Of a DNA stretch of 24,023 nucleotides, positions 15,964 through 21,827 are shown piece by piece. A program made the position numbers and the translations under genes. Within the stretch, counting starts at the first letter, position 1; the number at the start of each line of letters is the position of its first letter. The notes under the pieces were generated by a model. It did not search any database. It was not told the origin of the DNA and was given only the letters and a program-made list of their open reading frames with translations. The DNA comes from an uncultured Prevotella sp. (GTDB lineage: Bacteria > Bacteroidota > Bacteroidia > Bacteroidales > Bacteroidaceae): NCBI GenBank assembly GCA_938023885.1, contig CALJCU010000003.1:1-24023 (forward strand), given 5' to 3'.

Positions 15964-16887
15964 GTGAAGCGACTACAGAACAGAATAGCGACATCCCGGT
16001 GGACACTGCCGGTGACAGTGACTTACGGGTTGGCGGTGAGCCTGGCAGCCTGGCTCCTGGGGGAGAGCATGTGGCTGAACTTTGCCTTGCTCTTTGCCTC
16101 TACCTTGATGATGGTGAAGCTGAACAACAGCAATGCCCTCATACGCATCTATTCGCGTATGGTGTCGTGCTCGTTCCTTGTCATGACCACCATGTCGCTG
16201 TTCCTCTTCCGTACGGTCAGCGTGGCGGTGGTGCAGATCACGTTCATCGCGTTCCTCCTCTTCCTGCTGCGTACCTACCAGAACCCCAATGCCACGGGCC
16301 TGACGTTCTATGCCTTCTGTGCGTTTGGCATAGGCAGTGCCGTCTTTCCTCAGATCCTTCTCTTCCTTCCGGCCCTGTGGATCGTCATGGCGGTGTACAT
16401 GCAGTGCTTCTCTCCCCGCACGTTCCTCTCATCAATCTTAGGTGTCATCGCTCCTTACTGGTTTGTGGCAGCCTGGCTTATCTACACAGGTCGTGTGGAC
16501 TGGCTCAGTACCCATTTCCTCAGCGTCCTCCAGTTCGGCAAACCGTTCTTAGCTACTAATGTAGGGCCCCATGAGTGGATGACATTCGGCTTCGTACTGT
16601 TCTGTGCCATTCTTGGCGGTGTTCATTTCGCGATGTACAGTTATCAGGACCGTATCCGCATCCGCATGATATACGAATTGTTTATCGTGCTCGACACGCT
16701 GACGATTCTCTTCGGTGTCATCCAGCCACAGCATTTCGGCTTCCTCCTGGGTATTTCCATCGTGCTCACGGCACCTCTCATCGGACACTGGCTCGCGCTG
16801 ACCCATTCACGCTTGAGTAACATTGTCTCCATGGTACTTGCTGCCGGAGCCTTGGCACTTACATTTTTTAATCTCATTGACGCTTGA
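15964..16887 (+). CDS. Polytopic membrane protein of unknown function
   Basis: I do not recognise this family. The 307-residue protein has about ten hydrophobic segments (around 14-33, 36-52, 65-83, 87-103, 113-130, 131-150, 156-174, 205-223, 236-252, 257-277 and 283-303), connected by short loops and with no soluble domain. The start is a GTG at 15964, preceded by AGGAACAG. It is preferred because the reading MKRLQNRIATSRW gives a short basic cytoplasmic end before the first helix, and the next ATG lies beyond that helix. The stop is 1 bp before the start of the YqaA-like gene, so the two are translationally linked. Overall shape suggests a transporter, flippase-like or regulatory membrane protein, but nothing in the sequence decides. 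Confidence 0.75.
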   Translation: MKRLQNRIATSRWTLPVTVTYGLAVSLAAWLLGESMWLNFALLFASTLMMVKLNNSNALIRIYSRMVSCSFLVMTTMSLFLFRTVSVAVVQITFIAFLLFLLRTYQNPNATGLTFYAFCAFGIGSAVFPQILLFLPALWIVMAVYMQCFSPRTFLSSILGVIAPYWFVAAWLIYTGRVDWLSTHFLSVLQFGKPFLATNVGPHEWMTFGFVLFCAILGGVHFAMYSYQDRIRIRMIYELFIVLDTLTILFGVIQPQHFGFLLGISIVLTAPLIGHWLALTHSRLSNIVSMVLAAGALALTFFNLIDA

Positions 16888-16888
16888 C

Positions 16889-17365
16889 ATGTCTCAGGCC
16901 ATCACTGATTTTCTGCTCAACTACGGCTACTGGGGCATGCTCATTGCAGCATTCCTCGCGGGTAGTCTCTTTCCTTTCTCCAGTGAGGCCGTCATGCTCG
17001 GACTCTATGCTGCAGGACTGAAAGGTGATGTCCTCATCTTCTATGGCACGGTAGGCAATGTCCTCGGTTCTTTATTCAATTATGGGATAGGCCGGCTCGG
17101 CCGGCTCGACTGGATAGAGCGCTACCTCCATGTCAGAAAAGAAAGTCTCGACAAGGCACAGCGGTTCATGGCGGGGCACGGTGCGTGGATAGGCTTTTTT
17201 GCTTTTCTCCCTTTTATCGGCTCTGCCATCACCATCTGTCTGGGGCTGATGCGTTCCAACCTGTTTATCTCTATCGTCAGCATCACGATTGGCAAGCTCC
17301 TCCGGTATATTGTGTTGATGTATGGGGCGGGACTATTAATGCCCCACTCCAGCCCTCCCCTGTAG
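16889..17365 (+). CDS. YqaA/DedA-related small membrane protein
   Basis: Inner-membrane protein of 158 residues, related to the YqaA branch of the DedA/SNARE-associated superfamily. Members of the wider superfamily affect membrane homeostasis and lipid flipping; the function of YqaA itself is not settled. Typical features are a first helix ending in AGSLFPFSSEAVMLGLYAAG (24-43) and VGNVLGSLFNYGIGRLGRL (55-73). The amphipathic segment RYLHVRKESLDKAQRFMAGH (78-97) leads into two C-terminal helices. The ATG at 16889 was chosen because it follows the previous stop by 1 bp and gives the usual N-terminus; a longer frame from 16823 overlaps the upstream gene. The last eight residues (MPHSSPPL) and the stop codon come from a GC-rich palindrome, so the native C-terminus may have been replaced. 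Confidence 0.85.
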   Translation: MSQAITDFLLNYGYWGMLIAAFLAGSLFPFSSEAVMLGLYAAGLKGDVLIFYGTVGNVLGSLFNYGIGRLGRLDWIERYLHVRKESLDKAQRFMAGHGAWIGFFAFLPFIGSAITICLGLMRSNLFISIVSITIGKLLRYIVLMYGAGLLMPHSSPPL

Positions 17366-17382
17366 GGAGGGGCGGGATGGGG
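17342..17382. repeat. REP-like 41-bp GC-rich palindrome, contains a stop codon
   Basis: CCCTCCC (17353-17359) pairs with GGGAGGG (17365-17371) around CTGTA. In the same register CCCC (17342-17345) pairs with GGGG (17379-17382), with A-T, T-G and C-G pairs between. It includes the last codons and the TAG of the YqaA-like gene. Similar in plan to the element at 7082-7119. Confidence 0.75.
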
Positions 17383-17398
17383 TTGAGGCCCCCTTTTT
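17379..17398 (+). terminator. Possible intrinsic terminator after the cysE-yqaA run
   Basis: GGGG (17379-17382), loop TTGAGG, CCCC (17389-17392), then C and TTTTT (17394-17398). The short stem competes with the larger palindrome that uses the same GGGG. Position at the end of a long gene run supports the call, but the stem is only 4 bp. Confidence 0.4.
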
Positions 17399-17445
17399 AA
17401 CACGTTTGCAAAAAGTATTTCACAATTCTACACAAGAGTATGGAG

Positions 17446-17524
17446 AATTTTAGCTAATTTTGTACCATATTTAAAATGGCACGTATTTATTACATTATAT
17501 ATAGATATTTGGTAAGCTAAAATT
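17446..17524. repeat. 10-bp inverted repeat flanking an AT-rich segment upstream of the receptor
   Basis: AATTTTAGCT (17446-17455) and AGCTAAAATT (17515-17524) are exact inverted copies, 59 bp apart. The enclosed sequence is AT-rich and lies within the upstream region of the TonB-dependent receptor gene. It may be a chance AT-rich match, a weak stem, or a recombination or binding site. Confidence 0.45.
17455..17462 (+). promoter_or_regulatory. Candidate -7 element for the TonB-dependent receptor
   Basis: TAATTTTG fits TAnnTTTG. No TTG is found at the expected -33 position, so only half of the promoter is recognisable. It overlaps the left arm of the inverted repeat by one base. A start near 17469 would give a leader of about 98 bases. 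Confidence 0.3.
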
Positions 17525-17566
17525 GAGAAATAAAGTTTTTATTCACTTCATTTTATATTCACATCT

Positions 17567-20500
17567 ATGTACAAAAGATTGTCTACTTTTGTAGCTATGT
17601 TGATGATTACTTTTGCATCAGTCATGGCTCAGGTTACAACCTCCTCCATCAGTGGTAATGTTGTAGCAGGTGGTGAGAACGTTATCGGCGCTACCGTCAC
17701 CGCAATCCACGAACCTTCTGGTACACGCTACAATGCCGTGACCAATGAGAAGGGGCGCTTTACCATTCAGGGTATGCGTGTCGGTGGTCCTTACAAAGTG
17801 ACTGTCAGCTATCTCGGTTACAAAGACGAAGCGTTCGACGACATCCAGCTCTCCCTTGGTCAGACGCGTACACTCAATGTCGACCTCAAGGAGAACGCTC
17901 AGGAGCTCGGTGAGGTGACTGTCACAGGCAGGGGCGGTCGTAACAGTGGTGGCGCTGCTGTCAACTTCAACCGGCAGCGTATTGAGAATACCCCTACGAT
18001 CAGCCGTGACATCTATGATGTTGCCAAGCTCTCTACCCTGGTATCATCTTCTCGTGTCGGTGGTATCTCTATCGCCGGAATCAACAACCGTTACAACTCT
18101 TTCCTGATTGACGGTACCGTCAGCAACGATGTCTTCGGCCTGGCTTCGTCCGGTACTAATGGCGGTCAGACGGGAGCCAATCCTATCTCTATGGATGCTA
18201 TCCAGGAGCTGCAGGTGAGCGTCGCTCCTTTCGATGTACGTCAGGGCGGTTTCACCGGTGGTTCTGTCAACGCCATCACAAAGAGTGGTACAAACCAGTT
18301 CCATGGCAGTGCTTATATGTACTATACCAACCAGGACATGTACAACAAGTACAACCGTCTGAACGACTATGTTGTGGACAAACTCTCACAGCGTTCCACA
18401 AAGACCTATGGCGCTACCATCGGTGGTCCTATCGTGAAAGACAAGTTGTTCTTCTTCGCCAGCGCTGAATACAAGAAGACTGAGGCACCGGCTACTATCT
18501 ACCCGGGCTATATCACAAAGTATGTCACTGAGTCTGCACTGAAGCAGATCGCTGACAAGTACAAGAGCCTCACAGGTATTGAGGACAGCTACGGCAAGGG
18601 TGAGCTCGGTACAAAGTCATTCGGTCTGTTGGCTCGTCTAGACTGGAACATTGACACCAACAATCATTTGGCTTTCCGTTATCAGCACAACGATTCTTAC
18701 GATGACAAGGACGGATTGAACAGCTCTACGTTTACGTTCAACAACTCCAGCTATCGCATGAACAACAAGACGAACTCTTTCGTCGCTGAGTTGAACTCCC
18801 ACATCAGCCCTGTTCTCTACAATGAGGCTCGTGTCTCCGCCAGCTTCATCCGTGACAGCCGCGATGTTCCTTATCAGGGTCCTACGATACAGATCAAGAA
18901 CGTTCCCGGTGGTGACGATACTTCCATGAACACGGTTAATATCGGTACCGAGTACAGCAGTGCCGCTAACTACCTCAACCAGGATATTTGGACCGTTGAG
19001 GACAACCTCTCTTGGTATCTGGGCAACCACAACGTCACGTTTGGTACACACAATGAGCTCTACAAGATGAAGAACCTCTTTATCCAGGCTGCCAACGGAT
19101 CTTGGTATTACAACTCTCTGGACAACTTTCTGAACGATACGCCGTACCAGTTTACTTATAAGTATACTGATCCTAATCTTACAGGCGGCGACACTCGCTG
19201 GGCACCAACGATGAGGTACGGCCTCTTCGGTTTCTACGCTCAGGACAAGTGGGATGTCACTCCGCTGTTTAACGTGACTTACGGTATCCGTTTCGATATC
19301 AATGATACGTTCAACAATCCTACATCGAATGCTGATTTCAACACTTTCGCTGCTAACCATAACCTCGGTGTCGAGGTAGGTGAGATGCCGGGTGCTAAGC
19401 TTCTCGTCTCTCCGCGTATAGGCTTCAACTGGTACACAGACAACAGCCGTCGCACACTGCTCCGTGGCGGTGTCGGTATCTTCTCCGGCCGTGCTCCTTA
19501 TGTATGGCTCTCCAATGCCTTTGTCAATAACGGTATAGAGGCCAAGGGTACAACTATCTATAAGAACAACAACACGGCTCCTGGATTGGGGCAGTATGCC
19601 AAGAACCCCATGGGAGCGGCTGAGACTTCTTCGACGGGTCTCTCTCCGGATATCGTGACTGTCGCAAAGAACTTCAAGTTCCCGCAGGTGCTTCGTGCTA
19701 ACCTCGCTCTGGAACAGATGCTCCCGGGCGATATCAAGATGACGCTCGAGGGCTTGTACTCCAAGAACCTGAACAACGTGTTCTTCGAGAACCTCGCTTA
19801 TAAGGATGATGGCAATAAGGTTTATGCTGTCTTTGGCGTTGAGGCTTCTGCTGTCACTTCTTACAATAAGATCGAGAGCAAGCTCCCTTACTACAGCATC
19901 ATCAACCTGCGCAATACCGGCAAGGGCTATTCTTATAACCTCTCTGTCAAGGCTGAGAAGACCTTCAACTTCGGTCTTTACTTGATGGCAAGTTATATCT
20001 TCGGCCATTCTTACAGCGTGAACGACGGTACTTCTTCCGTGGCTTACTCTAACTGGAAGTACAACTACAGCCGTAACACCAACGACCAGAATGAGATGAG
20101 CTGGTCTAAGTTCGATATTCCTCACCAGGTTCGTGTACAGGTTTCTTATGAGTCACCTAAGTACTGGAACGGCTGGATGAACACTGAGGTTGCCATCAAT
20201 TACAATGGTTTCAGCGGTGGCCGTTATTCTCTGACGATGAATGAGAAGGCCGACTACAACAACGATGGCTGGCGTGGCAACAACCTGCTCTATATTCCTA
20301 CCAGGGATGAACTGGATAAGATGCAGTTCGCTGATACGAAGAAGCTCACAGCTGCTCAGAGCAAACAGATGTTCGAGGAGTGGATTGAAGGTGACGATTA
20401 TGCCAAGGATCACCGCGGTGAGTATGCCAAGCGTAACTCTAACATGACTCCTTGGGAGAATGAGGTTGACCTCCATGTTGCTCAGAACGCGTACAACGTC

Positions 20501-20728
20501 AAGGGTATCGGCAAACTACAGTTCACTTTTGATGTTTACAACTTCGCTAACATGCTCAACAAGCATTGGGGCGCTCACTACAGCAATGCCTACAACCTTA
20601 GCCCGCTGACCTTGGAGAAGGTAACGAATGGTGCGGGTGTCTATAGCTACAATACTAACAGCAAGCCCGTTGCCAGTGACACAGGCAGCCGTTGGCACGC
20701 ACAGGTCGGTCTGCGCATCGTGTTCTGA
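17567..20728 (+). CDS. Oar-like TonB-dependent outer-membrane receptor
   Basis: Large outer-membrane beta-barrel transporter, 1053 residues, probably importing a bulky ligand using TonB and ExbBD energy. Residues 1-21 form a signal peptide ending near VMAQ. A carboxypeptidase-regulatory-like domain follows (about 24-110, with GATVTAIHEPSGTRY and EKGRFTIQGMRVGGPY). LGEVTVTG (114-121) may serve as TonB box. The plug (about 125-250) has NNRYNSFLIDGTVSND and FTGGSVNAITKSGTNQFHGS, typical of Oar-type receptors. The rest is barrel, rich in aromatic and Asn/Gly strands, ending VGLRIVF with the terminal Phe of outer-membrane proteins. No susD-like gene follows, so this is not a SusC/SusD glycan system; an Oar-like role in protein or peptide handling or export is possible. 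It appears to be a single-gene unit. Confidence 0.93.
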   Translation: MYKRLSTFVAMLMITFASVMAQVTTSSISGNVVAGGENVIGATVTAIHEPSGTRYNAVTNEKGRFTIQGMRVGGPYKVTVSYLGYKDEAFDDIQLSLGQTRTLNVDLKENAQELGEVTVTGRGGRNSGGAAVNFNRQRIENTPTISRDIYDVAKLSTLVSSSRVGGISIAGINNRYNSFLIDGTVSNDVFGLASSGTNGGQTGANPISMDAIQELQVSVAPFDVRQGGFTGGSVNAITKSGTNQFHGSAYMYYTNQDMYNKYNRLNDYVVDKLSQRSTKTYGATIGGPIVKDKLFFFASAEYKKTEAPATIYPGYITKYVTESALKQIADKYKSLTGIEDSYGKGELGTKSFGLLARLDWNIDTNNHLAFRYQHNDSYDDKDGLNSSTFTFNNSSYRMNNKTNSFVAELNSHISPVLYNEARVSASFIRDSRDVPYQGPTIQIKNVPGGDDTSMNTVNIGTEYSSAANYLNQDIWTVEDNLSWYLGNHNVTFGTHNELYKMKNLFIQAANGSWYYNSLDNFLNDTPYQFTYKYTDPNLTGGDTRWAPTMRYGLFGFYAQDKWDVTPLFNVTYGIRFDINDTFNNPTSNADFNTFAANHNLGVEVGEMPGAKLLVSPRIGFNWYTDNSRRTLLRGGVGIFSGRAPYVWLSNAFVNNGIEAKGTTIYKNNNTAPGLGQYAKNPMGAAETSSTGLSPDIVTVAKNFKFPQVLRANLALEQMLPGDIKMTLEGLYSKNLNNVFFENLAYKDDGNKVYAVFGVEASAVTSYNKIESKLPYYSIINLRNTGKGYSYNLSVKAEKTFNFGLYLMASYIFGHSYSVNDGTSSVAYSNWKYNYSRNTNDQNEMSWSKFDIPHQVRVQVSYESPKYWNGWMNTEVAINYNGFSGGRYSLTMNEKADYNNDGWRGNNLLYIPTRDELDKMQFADTKKLTAAQSKQMFEEWIEGDDYAKDHRGEYAKRNSNMTPWENEVDLHVAQNAYNVKGIGKLQFTFDVYNFANMLNKHWGAHYSNAYNLSPLTLEKVTNGAGVYSYNTNSKPVASDTGSRWHAQVGLRIVF

Positions 20729-20751
20729 CGCATTCTATAATACATAACGAC

Positions 20752-20819
20752 AATTGCCATTAATTGTCCGTTAATTGACAGAAATATTGTGTCGGATTAA
20801 CGGATAATTAGTGGCAATT
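20752..20819. repeat. 68-bp hairpin with a 24-bp stem
   Basis: Positions 20752-20775 pair with 20796-20819: every position forms a Watson-Crick pair except two G-T pairs (20760/20811 and 20766/20805). The left arm begins AATTGCCATTAATTGTCCG and the loop is 20 bases. It starts 24 bases after the receptor stop. No U-tract follows, so it is not a standard terminator; it could protect the 3' end of the receptor mRNA. Confidence 0.85.
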
Positions 20820-20891
20820 AATGTTTAGACAAGTCCGTGCTTGGATCTAATCTTTCATCGTCTTTCCTGCATCGACATTCCACTACTTTTT

Positions 20892-20988
20892 GGTTCATCC
20901 GGTTATTGGATTGATATGGTTCCCTGCACAGAAACCGTTGTTCTACGGTAGGCTGTTTGGTGGTATCAATCCAAAAACCGGAAGAACC
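20892..20988. repeat. 97-bp palindromic element with 25-bp arms
   Basis: The arms 20892-20916 and 20964-20988 match in inverted orientation at 23 of 25 positions; the left arm ends TTGGATTGATA. The 47-base interior contains nested short stems, ACCGT/ACGGT (20934-20938 with 20945-20949) and ACAG/CTGT (20928-20931 with 20953-20956), nearly in register with the arms. This could fold as one long RNA structure or be a miniature mobile-element relic. Confidence 0.85.
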
Positions 20989-21027
20989 TGAGATAATTCC
21001 TTATTATGTATTTTTTTCTCTTTATTT

Positions 21028-21059
21028 ATTGCGTAATACGAAATTATTTCTTATCTTTG
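21028..21059 (+). promoter_or_regulatory. Promoter of the higBA operon
   Basis: ATTG (21028-21031), a 20-base spacer and TATCTTTG (21052-21059) fit the Bacteroidota consensus. A start near 21066 would leave a leader of about 13 bases before the higB ATG. Confidence 0.7.
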
Positions 21060-21085
21060 CTCCATTAATAGATTGCGTATGCGAA
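21029..21085. promoter_or_regulatory. Two related quasi-palindromes at the higBA promoter, candidate HigA operators
   Basis: TTGCGTAATACGAAA (21029-21043) has the perfect core CGTA-A-TACG and lies between the -33 and -7 elements. TTGCGTATGCGAA (21073-21085) is a similar sequence that covers the higB start codon. Their starts are 44 bp apart, close to four helical turns. HigA-type antitoxins usually repress their own promoter; binding here is inferred. Confidence 0.4.
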
Positions 21086-21381
21086 TAATATCCCATAAAA
21101 AATTGAGGTTGTTCTATGAGCAACCTAAATATGTCGATGCTAAGGTGCCTCTTGAACGATGGTATTATATGGCAGAACAAAGGAACTGGCATAATCTTGG
21201 CGACATTCGCCAAGATTACGGGGATACTGATATGGTAGGCAATCAGCGATATGTGTTTAATATTCATGGAAACAAGTATAGGCTGGTTGTTGTTATTCAG
21301 TTTACAATACAACGCATTTATATACGGTTTGTGGGAACGCATTCCCAATATGATAAAATAAAAGATATAACAACCATTTAG
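21079..21381 (+). CDS. higB: HigB-family type II toxin (mRNA interferase)
   Basis: Probable RelE-fold toxin that cuts ribosome-bound mRNA when its antitoxin is lost. It has 100 residues from the ATG at 21079. A TTG two codons earlier is possible, but MRIISHKKLRLFYEQ is the normal beginning of the HigB_toxin family, and the -7 element ends only 19 bases before the ATG. LERWYYMAEQRNWHNLGDIR (25-44) forms the helical part. GNQRYVFNIHGNKYRLVVVI (54-73) and IYIRFVGTHSQYDKI (80-94) are the diagnostic strands, with R57, R68 and H88 as likely active-site residues. The antitoxin gene starts 7 bp downstream. Toxin-first order is usual for higBA. The gene is more AT-rich than its neighbours, fitting a mobile cassette. 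Confidence 0.92.
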   Translation: MRIISHKKLRLFYEQPKYVDAKVPLERWYYMAEQRNWHNLGDIRQDYGDTDMVGNQRYVFNIHGNKYRLVVVIQFTIQRIYIRFVGTHSQYDKIKDITTI

Positions 21382-21388
21382 ACTATTC

Positions 21389-21754
21389 ATGATGAAAGAG
21401 ATAAGTAAAGCTCAATATGAGATGGCGGAGAAGAGAATAGAAGAACTTCTTCCGCTTGTTAATGATAATATGCCTGTTGATGATCCTAACAGCGTAGAGC
21501 TCGCTTTGATGAGCGATATAGTTGAGGAATATGAGAAGATACATTATCCTATAGAGAAGCCCACCCCTGCCGATTTGATAAAAATGGGCCTGCAGGAGAA
21601 GGCCATGACTCAGAAACAGTTGTCAGAAGAGATTGGTGTCAGTCCTAGCCGCGTCAATGCTTATGTCAGTGGGAAGAGTGAGCCCAGTTTAAGCATCGCC
21701 GGTCGTATCTGCCGCATCCTTGGCATTATGCCGGAAGCAATGCTTAGTTATTAA
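21389..21754 (+). CDS. higA: HigA-like antitoxin with C-terminal XRE helix-turn-helix
   Basis: Antitoxin and probable autorepressor of the higBA pair, 121 residues (or 120 from the second ATG at 21392). The N-terminal part (about 1-60) is acidic and helical (AQYEMAEKRIEELLPLV; VELALMSDIVEEYEKIHYPI) and probably contacts the toxin. The C-terminal part is an XRE-type HTH: LIKMGLQEKAMTQKQLSEEI (63-82), then GVSPSRVNAYVSGKSEPSLS (83-102), with the recognition helix about SPSRVNAYVSG. KPTPADLIKMGLQEKAMTQKQ is common in antitoxins of this group. It is co-transcribed with higB and convergent with the TamL-like gene. Confidence 0.92.
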   Translation: MMKEISKAQYEMAEKRIEELLPLVNDNMPVDDPNSVELALMSDIVEEYEKIHYPIEKPTPADLIKMGLQEKAMTQKQLSEEIGVSPSRVNAYVSGKSEPSLSIAGRICRILGIMPEAMLSY

Positions 21755-21763
21755 GCCTTGTGG

Positions 21764-21786
21764 TCCATCGGGTGTCTGTCGATGGA
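21764..21786. terminator. Hairpin between convergent higA and tamL-like genes
   Basis: TCCATCG (21764-21770) and CGATGGA (21780-21786) are exact inverted copies around a 9-base loop, in the 73-bp gap between two convergent stops. It could act in both directions. No T-run follows on either strand, so intrinsic termination is uncertain. Confidence 0.4.
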
Positions 21787-21827
21787 GGATATGTAGCTAT
21801 TCCTGGGTCTGTATCTTTCTGTATTTT

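Larger units (their letters stand above)
20729..21027. other. Intergenic region with two long hairpins, no gene
   Basis: This gap between the receptor stop and the higBA promoter shows no plausible open frame on either strand. It contains the two inverted repeats listed separately (20752-20819 and 20892-20988). After them comes an AT-rich stretch with a T7 run near 21010-21017, too far from the second hairpin to make a classical terminator. Confidence 0.6.

Noticed and set aside
18638..20125. Long antisense open frame (about 495 codons) opposite the TonB-dependent receptor
   Set aside because: Shadow of the receptor's codon usage; composition is Val/Ile/Arg-rich with no domain pattern.
21073..21078. 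TTG start two codons before the higB ATG
   Set aside because: The ATG gives the conserved HigB N-terminus and TTG would shorten the leader to a few bases.
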